Below, in pieces: positions 50,219 through 59,205 of a stretch of 64,000 bases of DNA (positions are counted from its first letter, which is position 1; each line of letters starts with the position of its first letter). The notes below the pieces were generated by a model. That model ran no database searches. It saw only the letters and a program-made list of their open reading frames with translations, and was not told where the DNA came from. The position numbers and the translations under genes were made by a program. Source of the stretch: Sporomusa ovata DSM 2662 (GTDB lineage: Bacteria > Bacillota > Negativicutes > Sporomusales > Sporomusaceae); NCBI RefSeq assembly GCF_000445445.1, contig NZ_ASXP01000001.1, positions 604,501 through 668,500 on the forward strand, written 5' to 3'.

Positions 50219-51580
50219 GTGGTTCATACGTATTCATTGAATGGATATAATATTGCAGTGGACGGAAACAGTGGGGCAATACACTTGCTCGACGGTGTTA
50301 CTTTTGAATTATTGAAGGGTGAAGAGAAAATGCCCTCGTTGACAAGTGTACAAGAAAAACTGAAAGATAAATATGACGTCAGCGAAATTAGTGAAGCTTA
50401 TAATGAAATTGAAGATTTACATAAAAATGGAATGCTGTTTTCTTCGGCAAGTAATTTGGAAGCTGCGGTTGGCGCTAAATCGGTTACTTATAGTTTGAAA
50501 GCGCTTTGCTTAAATGTAGCCCATGATTGCAATTTAAGATGTGAATATTGTTTTGCGTCAGAAGGAGATTATAACAGCGGCCGAAAGTTAATGAGCACGG
50601 ATATTGCATTGAAAGCTGTGGACTATCTTGTTGCAGGATCGCAGGGTCGACGCAACATTGAAATAGACTTTTTTGGCGGCGAACCACTAATGAATTTTGA
50701 TGTGGTTAGGGACGTTGTTGCATACGGCAGGCAACTTGAAAAGACGATGGATAAACATTTTTATTTCACAATTACAACAAACGGAACATTGCTTGATAAA
50801 GAAAAAATTGATTATATCAACGATACCATGGACAACGTGGTCATAAGCATTGATGGCCGCAGAGAAGTGCATGATGCTGTTCGCCATGACAGGGCGGGGC
50901 ATGGAAGTCACGACAAAATAATACCTTTGGCCCGGAATCTTGTTTCCGGCAGAAACGGGAAAAGCTATTTTGTACGTGGTACTTTTACCGCTAAAAATAA
51001 AGATTTTTCTAAGGATGTTATGTATCTTTTTGATCAGGGATTTAAAGAAATCTCCGTGGAGCCGGTGGTAGGTTTCGGTCGAAATTTGCATTTCAAAGAG
51101 TCGGATGTTTCCGATGTACTGAGAGAATATGAAAATTTATCATTGCAGTATATTAAGCGACTATCCGAGGATCAGCAGCTTAGCTTTTATCACTTTAATA
51201 TAAACATTTACAACGGCCCCTGTTTATATAAAAGAGTGACAGCTTGTGGAGCCGGCTATGAGTATTTAGCGGTGTCTCCTGACGGTTGTTTGTATCCTTG
51301 TCATCAATTTGTAGGTCAAGATGAATTTGTGCTTGGGAATGTGGTAACCGGCATTAATAATAATGAAATGTATAAGATGTTTAAGAAAAATAATATTCTG
51401 ACCAAAGAAGCTTGCAGGGATTGCTGGGCTAAGTTGTTTTGTTCCGGAGGCTGCCACGCCAATGCCTATTTTTCAAATGGCAGTATTTCCGAGCCGAATC
51501 ACATTGCCTGTACATTTCAAAAAAAGAGAATTGAGTGTGCTATTATGATTCAGCTTATAAAAGCGGATAAGGGCATATGA
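50219..51580 (+). CDS. Radical SAM/SPASM peptide maturase, SCIFF-maturase (ScfB)-like
   Basis: A 453-residue enzyme. An N-terminal RRE-like region (1-85) starts VHTYSLNGYNIAVDGNSGAI. The radical SAM cluster is CNLRCEYC (Cys104, Cys108, Cys111), followed by SEGDY and FFGGEPLMNFDVV. The SPASM domain has Cys residues in GPCLYKRVTACGAG, LYPCHQF and CRDCWAKLFCSGGC. This matches the thioether-forming maturase of the SCIFF peptide across its full length. No Cys-rich SCIFF precursor was found nearby. A TTG/GTG-type start at 50219 follows AAGGAGAG. Confidence 0.85.
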   Translation: MVHTYSLNGYNIAVDGNSGAIHLLDGVTFELLKGEEKMPSLTSVQEKLKDKYDVSEISEAYNEIEDLHKNGMLFSSASNLEAAVGAKSVTYSLKALCLNVAHDCNLRCEYCFASEGDYNSGRKLMSTDIALKAVDYLVAGSQGRRNIEIDFFGGEPLMNFDVVRDVVAYGRQLEKTMDKHFYFTITTNGTLLDKEKIDYINDTMDNVVISIDGRREVHDAVRHDRAGHGSHDKIIPLARNLVSGRNGKSYFVRGTFTAKNKDFSKDVMYLFDQGFKEISVEPVVGFGRNLHFKESDVSDVLREYENLSLQYIKRLSEDQQLSFYHFNINIYNGPCLYKRVTACGAGYEYLAVSPDGCLYPCHQFVGQDEFVLGNVVTGINNNEMYKMFKKNNILTKEACRDCWAKLFCSGGCHANAYFSNGSISEPNHIACTFQKKRIECAIMIQLIKADKGI

Positions 51581-51663
51581 TTGTTTTGAATGTCAGTGCA
51601 AAGAAGTGATTGGAAATGACGAATCCCTTTAGTATTTGAGGGCTGTATATAGGGGGAATTGCT

Positions 51664-52305
51664 TTGAAGATAAAATCATTGATTATTAAAGATGGTTATA
51701 TCTATATTGCAGCGCTTGCTGTTTTATCGGGTCTTACTGCTGTTTTACTGAGCCCTTACTGGAGTATCTTTCCGGGTGTGCTCACTTTGTTCATGGTCTT
51801 TTTTTTTCGTAATCCACGCCGGTGTATAGATTTTAATGACCGGAATATTCTTTCGCCGGCTGATGGAAAAGTAATGAGTATTGCAGATAAGTTTGAAGAA
51901 AAATTTTTGAATGGTGAAGGAACAAAAATCACCATTTTTTTATCGGTATTGGATGTGCATGTGAACCGTAGCCCAATTGCCGGGGAAATTAAATATCAAG
52001 AGTATTGTTGTGGTCGATTTCGCCCGGCGTATAAGGATTCTGTAGGCTGGGAAAATGAGCGTCATACTATTGGTATGGAAAGTGCCAATATGCGCATTTT
52101 GGTTACGCAGATTGCCGGAGTATTGGCCAGGCGCATCGTGTCTTGGGTTACCTTAGGCAGTTTATTAGAGCAGGGACAATTGTACGGAATGATTAAATTT
52201 GGATCTTGTACAGAAATTATTGTGCCAAAAGGGGTTGAAATCTTAGTTAAAAAAGGCGATCACGTAAAAGGCGGAGTTACTGTCTTAGGAAAGTTGCCGA
52301 ATTGA
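51664..52305 (+). CDS. psd: Phosphatidylserine decarboxylase-related protein
   Basis: A 213-residue proenzyme of the short PSD class. Two hydrophobic helices (residues 12-45) anchor it, and FFFRNPRR with DRNILSPADGKV is the family start. DVHVNRSPIAG holds catalytic His residues. The self-cleavage site GS lies in IKFGSCTEIIVP near the C-terminus; cleavage makes the pyruvoyl cofactor. It converts phosphatidylserine to phosphatidylethanolamine. TTG 51664 follows AGGGGGA. It overlaps the next gene by 4 bases. Confidence 0.88.
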   Translation: MKIKSLIIKDGYIYIAALAVLSGLTAVLLSPYWSIFPGVLTLFMVFFFRNPRRCIDFNDRNILSPADGKVMSIADKFEEKFLNGEGTKITIFLSVLDVHVNRSPIAGEIKYQEYCCGRFRPAYKDSVGWENERHTIGMESANMRILVTQIAGVLARRIVSWVTLGSLLEQGQLYGMIKFGSCTEIIVPKGVEILVKKGDHVKGGVTVLGKLPN

Positions 52306-53549
52306 AAAAGATCCTCGGCGTTAGGAAGGGGTTGACTGAAATGGATGCAAGCGAGAGGGTAGCGGTGCTTTCAATTGCTATAAACCTTGTTATATTTGGA
52401 ATAAAGTATTTGTCTGCGCTTGCTTCTGGGAGCATTGCTCTAAAAGCGGAAGCGTTTCATAGTTTTGCAGACTTTATTGCGGCTGTAACTGTGTTTGCAG
52501 GGGTAAAGCTTGCTAAGCGAAAAACAAAGTCTTTTCCATATGGCCTTTATAAAATAGAAAATCTAATGTCTGTGGTGATCTCTTTAGTAATTCTTTATTC
52601 AGGTTATGAAATTGTTTTAGAAGCGGTTAATAACAATCAAGAGGGCTTGAAAGATTTGTGGCTTGCCATAGCAAGCTTATTAGTTTCTATAGCGCTTACT
52701 TTTTGGTTTTCTAGTTATGAAATGAAGATAGGGCAAGAAATCAATTCGCCAATTTTGCTAGCCGATGCAACACACATTCGTATTGACGTATTGAGTAACG
52801 TCGTGGTTTTATTTGCTATTGCTTCAAGTATGATAGGCTATCACTTAGATAAAATGGCGGCGGTTATCATTGTTGGTTTTATTATAAAAACAGGTTTTCA
52901 AATATTAAAGGATGGGGTCAGGGTGCTTTTAGACGCGTCCTTGGATTATGAAACGCTCAGCAAAGTAGAGAAAATTATTATAGATACACCTCAAGTAGTT
53001 TGCGTGAAGGCGTTAACTGGACGCAATTCCGGAAGATTTAAATTTATTGAAACCAGCATAGTGATTAAGACGCGTAACTTGAATAAAGCGCATTTTGTTG
53101 CAGATAAAATAGAAGGGCGTATTAAAGAGCAGGTTAAAAATATTGACCAGATACTTATACATTATGAACCAGTACAGAAGGAGCAGATTGTCTATGCGCT
53201 GCCGTTAACCGAGGATCAATCTTCAATCAGCAGTCATTTTGGCGAAGCCTTGTTTTTTATGTTTGTAACCTTTGATATAGAGAATAAAACGGCAAAAAAG
53301 ATAGATGTCGTGGAGAATCCTTTCAGCAAAACTGAAAAGGGCAAAGGAATTTTGTCGGCTGAATTCATGGCAAAGAAGATGGTTGATTTTGTTTTGGTAA
53401 CAAACGGTTTTCATAGCAAGGGGCCTTCTTATGTGTTTTCTGATGCTAATATCGAAGTGATTGTAACAGACAAAGCGACTCCGGAAAGTGCATTTGAAGA
53501 AAGAGGGTTAATGCTTTATGCAACTTTGGAAGAGGGTTATAATGGTTGA
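52302..53549 (+). CDS. CDF-family cation efflux protein with C-terminal NifX/NifB-like domain
   Basis: A 415-residue protein. Residues 1-285 are a cation diffusion facilitator with six membrane segments, the metal motif HSFAD on TM2 and ATHIRIDVLSN on TM5, then the cytoplasmic dimer domain. Residues 305-415 (HFGEALFFMFVTFDIENKTA, then VLVTNGFHSKGPSYVFSD) are a dinitrogenase Fe-Mo-cofactor-type domain, which may bind a metal cluster. TTG 52302 overlaps the psd stop; ATG 52341 with AGGAAGGGG is an alternative. Probably exports Zn, Fe or Mn. Confidence 0.85.
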   Translation: MKKILGVRKGLTEMDASERVAVLSIAINLVIFGIKYLSALASGSIALKAEAFHSFADFIAAVTVFAGVKLAKRKTKSFPYGLYKIENLMSVVISLVILYSGYEIVLEAVNNNQEGLKDLWLAIASLLVSIALTFWFSSYEMKIGQEINSPILLADATHIRIDVLSNVVVLFAIASSMIGYHLDKMAAVIIVGFIIKTGFQILKDGVRVLLDASLDYETLSKVEKIIIDTPQVVCVKALTGRNSGRFKFIETSIVIKTRNLNKAHFVADKIEGRIKEQVKNIDQILIHYEPVQKEQIVYALPLTEDQSSISSHFGEALFFMFVTFDIENKTAKKIDVVENPFSKTEKGKGILSAEFMAKKMVDFVLVTNGFHSKGPSYVFSDANIEVIVTDKATPESAFEERGLMLYATLEEGYNG

Positions 53550-53637
53550 TGGATAAGGAGGCCTTTATAGACCATTGATTCGATCAGCCATATGGCTTTT
53601 AAGGGTTTGGAAATTTGATAATGTGTAGGTGAAGTAA

Positions 53638-54363
53638 ATGGATCATGATAATAACTGTTGTTCAAAGGCAGATCATATTTCCGGCTGTATGGTATGCGGC
53701 CGAGAGTTGTGTTATTTCCCTGAAATATCTGTCCGAGCGAATTGCTTTTACTGCGGAAAAGAAGATATCACTAACGTTTTTTGCCTTGGCGGTCACTATG
53801 TATGCGATGAATGCCACCGAAAAGATGTATTGGAGATTGTTGAGCAAATTTGCATTGACTCTGATTTAACCGACCCGGTTGAACTGGCATTATGTATTTT
53901 TGATTTGAAGAAGCTACATATGCACGGACCGGAATATCACAGCATTGTACCGGCTGTTTTAGTTTCCGCCTATGGGAATAGTATAGATAAAAAAGATATT
54001 CCAGCCATCAAAGAGGCCATTTTGCGGGGGAAAGCAATATTTGGTGGAATATGCGGTACCCATGGAACGTGCGGGGCATGCATCGGTGTGGGGATTGCGT
54101 ATTCGGTTATCCAAAAAGTTACCCCGTACTCAAAAGAGAATCGGGGAGAAGCAAACCGGATGACGGCACATGCACTGATGGCTATTAGTAAGTTTGGTGG
54201 TCCCCGATGTTGCAAAAGAGATTCCATGATTGCTATTGAGACTGCCAAAAAGAATTTCCGATTTTTTAGCGATTCCGGAGAGAGTAGATACGAGTGTTCT
54301 CAGTTTATTAACAATAATATGTGTATACATAGTGATTGTCCGTTTTATCCAAATAAAGAATAG
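53638..54363 (+). CDS. DUF5714 cysteine-rich protein
   Basis: A 241-residue protein with many cysteines: CMVCGRELCY, CFYCGK, CDECH, then GGICGTHGTCGACIGVGIAYS in the middle and CCKRD, CSQF, CIHSDCPFYPN at the end. This is the DUF5714 pattern, likely with a zinc-ribbon N-terminus and cluster-binding second half. Function unknown. It is followed by a DGC-domain gene. Confidence 0.8.
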   Translation: MDHDNNCCSKADHISGCMVCGRELCYFPEISVRANCFYCGKEDITNVFCLGGHYVCDECHRKDVLEIVEQICIDSDLTDPVELALCIFDLKKLHMHGPEYHSIVPAVLVSAYGNSIDKKDIPAIKEAILRGKAIFGGICGTHGTCGACIGVGIAYSVIQKVTPYSKENRGEANRMTAHALMAISKFGGPRCCKRDSMIAIETAKKNFRFFSDSGESRYECSQFINNNMCIHSDCPFYPNKE

Positions 54364-54628
54364 TGCGGTTAATTAACACCACCGCTTTACATCTTGACAT
54401 TTTTCCAAAAACAGTATACATTGGTAATGAAATATAGTTCATAAATAAGGGGGTACTATGGGGATTCTAATGGGCCATGCACCTTGGTTGGTTGGAAAAC
54501 ACCGCAGTTATGGCGTGAAAGCAGGTAGTGGATAGTAGTTAATTAGGTGTCGGCGATTTGTTATTGTAGAGATTAAACAAATTTATGGGCGAAAAATAAT
54601 GATAAATACGAAAGGTGGAACAAGTTGT

Positions 54629-54982
54629 ATGAATGAAGAAAAAACGGTATCAAGATATGTATATCCTTGCGCTGGAGCTGCGGATGTAGGGGAAGTGACG
54701 GATCAAGTATGTCGGAAATTGCGGCGGGAAGGATTTGCAAAAACTCCTATGAGCTGTATTACAGGGATTGCCGCTAATCTAAAACCATTTATTGAAGCGG
54801 CACAGAAGATGGATGAACTCATCGTAATTGATGGCTGTCCCACGGTTTGTGCACGCAAAGTCATGGAGAATGCGGGGATTTCTGCCAAGTACTATTTGTT
54901 GACAGAAATGGGGCTGGAAAAGGGCAAAACTACGATAACTCCTGAACTGATTGAAGATATTTGCCAACGTATCAAGGGATAA
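54629..54982 (+). CDS. DGC-domain putative zinc-binding protein
   Basis: A 117-residue protein of the DGC family, named for conserved Asp-Gly-Cys (IVIDGCPTVCARKVM, about residues 74-88), with further Cys in YPCAGAADVG and MSCITGIAA. Thought to bind zinc through four cysteines. ATG 54629 follows GAAAGGTGG. It frequently accompanies DUF5714-type proteins, as here. Confidence 0.82.
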   Translation: MNEEKTVSRYVYPCAGAADVGEVTDQVCRKLRREGFAKTPMSCITGIAANLKPFIEAAQKMDELIVIDGCPTVCARKVMENAGISAKYYLLTEMGLEKGKTTITPELIEDICQRIKG

Positions 54983-55036
54983 GTGTATTTAATGGAACAA
55001 TAATGCCTAGATTAAGTAAATAAAAGGAGTCTGATT

Positions 55037-55921
55037 ATGAAAATAACAGAAATTTTTAAAAAAGGAAAGCCTGTTATTTCTTTTGAGTTTTTTCCTGCCA
55101 GAACAGAAGAATTGGCTGAAAAGTTTAACAAAACTATTGATGAGTTGCTCGAATTAAAGCCGGATTTTGTTACGGTAACTTTTGGGGCTGGAGGCTCTAC
55201 GAAAGATGGATCATATGAATTGGTAAAAAAGTTTAAAAAGGAAAAAAAACAAGAACTTATCGCTTATTTGGCAGCTTTTGCTTTGAGAAAGAACGAGATA
55301 ACTACTGTTTTAGATCATTATAAGGATCTTGGTATCGAGAATATCTTTTCTTTGCGTGGAGATCCGCCCAAAAATACACCAACTGATCAGGTTCCGGCAG
55401 ACAGTTTCAGGTATGCTTCAGAGCTTACAGCGTTTATTCGTCAGAATTATAACTTTTGTCTGGGGGTTGCCGGATATCCCGAGGGCCATATTGAAGCACC
55501 AAGTTTTGATAAGGATATTGAAAATCTTAAACATAAGGTTGATCAAGGCGCCGAGTTCATTATTACACAATATTTCTATGACAATGCTTATTTCCTGAAT
55601 TTTGTGGAACGTTGTCGGAAAAGTGGCATTACAATTCCTATTTTGCCGGGAATAATGTCAGTTTATAGTATCAAGATGATGGAAATGTTGGCAGTAAACT
55701 GTGGAGCCAATATACCAGATAAATTGCGCCAGGGTATTGCGGAACTGCCTGAAGGGGATACTAAGGCGCTTATTAATTTTGGAATAAAATATGCGATTAA
55801 TCAATGCGAAGAGCTTATTAAAGAAGGAGTCAGCGGATTACATTTCTATACTATGGATAGAAGCGAATCGACAGTTGGTGTTGTGAAAGGACTTAAGGAT
55901 AAAGGTCTGTTGAGAATCTAA
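55037..55921 (+). CDS. metF: 5,10-methylenetetrahydrofolate reductase
   Basis: A 294-residue TIM-barrel flavoprotein reducing methylene-THF to methyl-THF for methionine synthesis or, in acetogens, the methyl branch of the Wood-Ljungdahl pathway. ISFEFFPARTEE, VTFGAGGSTKDGS, SLRGDPPK and GVAGYPEGH are all present. AAAAGGAG precedes ATG 55037. No MetV or other acetogenesis gene is adjacent, so the pathway role is open. Confidence 0.93.
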   Translation: MKITEIFKKGKPVISFEFFPARTEELAEKFNKTIDELLELKPDFVTVTFGAGGSTKDGSYELVKKFKKEKKQELIAYLAAFALRKNEITTVLDHYKDLGIENIFSLRGDPPKNTPTDQVPADSFRYASELTAFIRQNYNFCLGVAGYPEGHIEAPSFDKDIENLKHKVDQGAEFIITQYFYDNAYFLNFVERCRKSGITIPILPGIMSVYSIKMMEMLAVNCGANIPDKLRQGIAELPEGDTKALINFGIKYAINQCEELIKEGVSGLHFYTMDRSESTVGVVKGLKDKGLLRI

Positions 55922-56078
55922 TACAAACAGGAATACATATCCAGTGTACTTTGGACTGATGAAGATTATATTAATTATTGGATTAATAGTAACATGATGG
56001 CGCAGGTGCATTTTTTTCTCCTCCACTAGACATAAAACACGATATGCTGCATAGAAATGTAATAGGCTTTAAGAACAA

Positions 56079-56099
56079 ATGAGAATGATATTCATAAGC
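56079..56099 (+). promoter_or_regulatory. Fur-box-like dyad upstream of the DtxR-family gene
   Basis: ATGAGAATGATATTCATAAG closely follows the Fur-type pattern GATAATGATATTCATTATC, located 35-55 bases before ATG 56134. Confidence 0.5.
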
Positions 56100-56133
56100 G
56101 TCAGTGACGATTGGGTGATTTGGGGGTGAACCT

Positions 56134-56565
56134 ATGCTGTCGCCTAGCCTGGAAGATTATTTAGAGGAAATCTACAGGTTTTCAGTCAGTCACGATATAG
56201 TACGAGTTACGGACATCAGCCAAAAACTAAATGTCAAACTGCCCTCAGTAACCAAAGCCATGGGGAAACTTCGTGCCGGCGGCTATATTACCTATCAGAA
56301 GTATGGTGTGATTGGGCTGACCGACAAGGGCAGACAGACAGGGGGGTACCTTGTAGAAAGAAATACGCTTTTACAGGAGTTTCTCAGGACAATTTGTGCT
56401 GATTGTGATGTTGCTGCAGAAGCCGAAGCGATGGAGCATTACTTATCGAAATCAACCATTGTGTCGATACAACGTTTCACGGTCTTCATGAAAGAACATC
56501 CGGCAATCTATCAGCGGTTTGTTGATTACGTCCAGGAAAACAAGCGGATAAATAAGGAGAGATAA
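56134..56565 (+). CDS. DtxR/MntR-family metal-dependent repressor
   Basis: A 143-residue regulator opening LSPSLEDYLEEIYRFS, with winged helix-turn-helix (about 20-62), then the metal-binding and dimerisation domain with EAEAMEHYLS. No C-terminal SH3-like domain is present, as in MntR/TroR. The convergent feo operon with GTTAG-N6-CTAAC operators makes it the likely iron-responsive repressor of feoAB. A shared terminator at 56567-56590 separates them. Confidence 0.85.
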   Translation: MLSPSLEDYLEEIYRFSVSHDIVRVTDISQKLNVKLPSVTKAMGKLRAGGYITYQKYGVIGLTDKGRQTGGYLVERNTLLQEFLRTICADCDVAAEAEAMEHYLSKSTIVSIQRFTVFMKEHPAIYQRFVDYVQENKRINKER

Positions 56566-56591
56566 ACAGGGGCCGGGTTGCCCCTGTTAGC
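56566..56591. terminator. Bidirectional terminator between the DtxR gene and feoB
   Basis: AACAGGGGC and GCCCCTGTT flank CGGGTT; it lies between convergent genes. Confidence 0.75.
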
Positions 56592-56593
56592 TT

Positions 56594-58003
56594 TTAGGCA
56601 AGACCGAGGCCTCTGGCTGTTTGCGCTATGACAAAACAGATAGCAAAAGCGATAAGGGTCGGGATAAGGAAAGAGAGGAAAGTCCACTTAATGTTTCCTG
56701 ATTCCTTGTATGCGGAAAGCAGTGTGGTCGTACACGGCCAGTGCAACAGACAAAAGAGCATCGAACAGACGGCAGTGAGCCAGGTCCAGCCGTGGTCAAG
56801 TAAAACTTGCCGGAGTTCATCCAAGCTATTAAGCTCAATCATTTGACCTGTGGACAGATAACTCATAAGCAGAATGGGCACAACAATCTCATTAGCGGGC
56901 AGACCTAAGATAAAGGCTAGGAGAATGAACCCATCCAGTCCGATTGCATAGCCAAGCGGCTGCAGCCAGCCGGCAAGATGGCTAAGGATACTCAGGTCTC
57001 CTATGTAAACATTACCAAGTATCCAGGTGAGGGCACCGGCGGGAGCTGCCATTACTACTGCCCGCTTTAATACAAAGAGCGTGCGGTCAATCAGCGAGCG
57101 ATAGATAATCGCGCCAATCTGTGGCGGACGGTAAGGCGGCAGTTCTAATACCAGAGAAGAAGGTTCACCTTTCAAGATGGTATGAGATAGCAGCCAGGAT
57201 ACTGCGAAGGTAGTGGCGATACCGAGTAAGACGATGGTCGTGATGACCAGCGAGGCAACAACTGTTGCATATTCTGTCGCGAATGCACCGCCAACAAAAA
57301 TGCTAGCTATTGCGATCAGGGTGGGAAAACGCCCATTACAGGGAACAAAGTTGTTGGTAAGCAAAGCGATGAGTCGTTCACGCGGCGAATCAATAATTCG
57401 ACAGGACACGATACCAGCTGCATTACAGCCAAACCCCATACACATCGTCAATGCTTGCTTGCCACAAGCCCTGCAGCTTTTGAAGAGACTATCCATGTTA
57501 AAGGCCACTCGCGGCAAATAGCCGAGGTCTTCCAACAGGGTAAATAGCGGAAAGAAGATGGCCATAGGCGGCAACATAACTGATACAACCCAGGCCAGAG
57601 CCCGATAAAGCCCTAAAACCAGAACTCCATGCAGCCAGGCAGGAGTCCCTGCCAGTGTAAACCATTTGGTGAGCTGATCTTGAAAGGCGAACAGTACATC
57701 GGCGATCATACCGGAAGGCACATTAGCTCCTTCAATGGTTAGCCAGAAGATGGTGCCTAATAGGGCCAGCATAATCGGGTAGCCAAACAGGCGAGAGGTG
57801 AGAATATCATCCAGCCGGGTGTCCAAGGAGGAGGATTGCTCCTGTTTCTTATGAGTAACCACTTTGCGCGCAATCTGCTCTGCATTAGCATAGATGTCAG
57901 AGACAATAGTGTCGCCCAATGTGTTATCCGAACTGAAGCGAATTTTATCCGCCTCAGTACAGATATTAGCTAGCGTTGTCATGGGTTTAACTGTTCCACT
58001 CAT
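56594..58003 (-). CDS. feoB: FeoB membrane (transport) part, separate ORF
   Basis: A 469-residue protein equal to residues about 260-700 of ordinary FeoB. It contains the two gate (nucleoside-recognition) domains and FeoB-C, and 8-9 membrane segments. PRVAFNMDSLFKSCRACGKQ and TMCMGFGCNAAGI hold the conserved Cys of the translocation path. Its ATG overlaps the stop of the GTPase gene (ATGA) with GGAGG inside that gene. The GTPase is a separate protein, so FeoB is split. Confidence 0.88.
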   Translation of the reverse strand: MSGTVKPMTTLANICTEADKIRFSSDNTLGDTIVSDIYANAEQIARKVVTHKKQEQSSSLDTRLDDILTSRLFGYPIMLALLGTIFWLTIEGANVPSGMIADVLFAFQDQLTKWFTLAGTPAWLHGVLVLGLYRALAWVVSVMLPPMAIFFPLFTLLEDLGYLPRVAFNMDSLFKSCRACGKQALTMCMGFGCNAAGIVSCRIIDSPRERLIALLTNNFVPCNGRFPTLIAIASIFVGGAFATEYATVVASLVITTIVLLGIATTFAVSWLLSHTILKGEPSSLVLELPPYRPPQIGAIIYRSLIDRTLFVLKRAVVMAAPAGALTWILGNVYIGDLSILSHLAGWLQPLGYAIGLDGFILLAFILGLPANEIVVPILLMSYLSTGQMIELNSLDELRQVLLDHGWTWLTAVCSMLFCLLHWPCTTTLLSAYKESGNIKWTFLSFLIPTLIAFAICFVIAQTARGLGLA

Positions 58004-58779
58004 AGGATGGTTACCTCCTGCAATGCTTTTGGATTTAGTTGGAGTTCTAAATGACGGCTGATACTATCAATAAAGGCCTTATCTCCATCCAATAAGCGGA
58101 GAGCCACCCAGCGGGGATTGAGTTTGTGGTCAATAAGGCGTTGAACCGAAGGCATAAGCTGCTCAACGGCTTCTTCTACGGCTGGTGAATAGACAAGCTG
58201 CCGTGGTCTGCTTTTTCGCATCCCTGTACTGACCTGATAGAGCGCTTCCCGGAGTGCAGCTAATCCTTCCCCTTTACGTGCGGCCGTGGCCACGACAGGA
58301 ACTCCGAGTTCCTTTTCCAAGGTCGGAACGTCAATTGCGATATTCTTTTTTCTGGCTTCATCCATGAGATTGACACAAACAATGACGTTTGGAGTAATCT
58401 CCATCACCTGCAGAGCCAGGTTTAAATTGCGTTCCAGGCTGGTGGCATCTAACACTACGAGAGTCGCATCCGGCTGACCGAAGCAGATAAAATCACGAGC
58501 AACTTGTTCTTCCACAGTGTGTGCCAGTATAGAATAGGTTCCCGGCAGGTCAACTAGTAGGAAAGGTTTTTTCTGATAAGTAAAACTACCCTGGGCATTA
58601 TCTACCGTCTTGCCCGGCCAGTTGCCGGTGTGCTGGCGCAAACCTGTTAAGGAGTTAAAGACAGTGCTTTTGCCAACATTAGGGTTCCCGGACAGAGCGA
58701 TTACATATTGCCCTGGCGCAGCGGCTATACCAAAATGTTCGCGCAGTACCCGGCCACGGTTTTCTACTTGCATATTCAA
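58000..58779 (-). CDS. feoB: FeoB GTPase part, separate ORF
   Basis: A 259-residue G protein: G1 GNPNVGKST (31-39), G3 DLPGTYS and G4 NLMD, then the guanine-dissociation-inhibitor helices (to about 259). It ends exactly where full-length FeoB continues into its membrane part. The split is seamless (ATGA overlap, both ends well formed) and both halves keep all motifs, so it looks functional and not broken. Confidence 0.88.
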   Translation of the reverse strand: MNMQVENRGRVLREHFGIAAAPGQYVIALSGNPNVGKSTVFNSLTGLRQHTGNWPGKTVDNAQGSFTYQKKPFLLVDLPGTYSILAHTVEEQVARDFICFGQPDATLVVLDATSLERNLNLALQVMEITPNVIVCVNLMDEARKKNIAIDVPTLEKELGVPVVATAARKGEGLAALREALYQVSTGMRKSRPRQLVYSPAVEEAVEQLMPSVQRLIDHKLNPRWVALRLLDGDKAFIDSISRHLELQLNPKALQEVTIL

Positions 58780-58798
58780 TGTTATTCGCCTCCATATT

Positions 58799-59044
58799 TT
58801 ACGTAGGGTATACTTTAATTAAGCTAGCGTCATTGCTGCGCAGTGCAATGGTCGTATTCCGCACGCGAAACGCAATAGGGTCACCAACTGGACTTTTACG
58901 GATGCACTCTACTTGCGTTCCTGGTACCATGCCTAAGTCCAGAACCCGTCTTCTGAGTAACCCATGAAGTTCTACTGACGATATTCTACAGGTAGTGCCG
59001 ACCGTAAGGTCGGCCAAAGAAAATAATTTATCAGGGGTATGCAT
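58799..59044 (-). CDS. feoA: FeoA SH3-like protein
   Basis: An 81-residue protein (LFSLADLTVGTTCRISSVEL, RRVLDLGMVPGTQVE, IAFRVRNTTIALRSNDASLI) of the FeoA family, which binds FeoB and promotes Fe(II) uptake. GGAGG lies 6 bases before ATG 59044. It is first in feoA-feoB-feoB. Confidence 0.92.
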   Translation of the reverse strand: MHTPDKLFSLADLTVGTTCRISSVELHGLLRRRVLDLGMVPGTQVECIRKSPVGDPIAFRVRNTTIALRSNDASLIKVYPT

Positions 59045-59090
59045 ACTATAACCTCCTTGCTATTTACTGAAATAAGTATTGTGCCTAATA

Positions 59091-59176
59091 TGTTAGTTTC
59101 GTCTAACATAAGTGGATAAATAAAGGTTAGCAGCAGCTAACATCCAGTGCGAAAAAAACGGTTAGCGTCAGCTAAC
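59091..59176. promoter_or_regulatory. Three phased GTTAG-N6-CTAAC operators before feoA
   Basis: GTTAGTTTCGTCTAAC (59092), GTTAGCAGCAGCTAAC (59126) and GTTAGCGTCAGCTAAC (59161) are 16-bp dyads spaced 34 and 35 bases. They resemble DtxR-family boxes and fit the regulator at 56134. Confidence 0.75.
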
Positions 59177-59205
59177 ACCTAAATTTTAACCCTCTGCTAT
59201 ATAAT

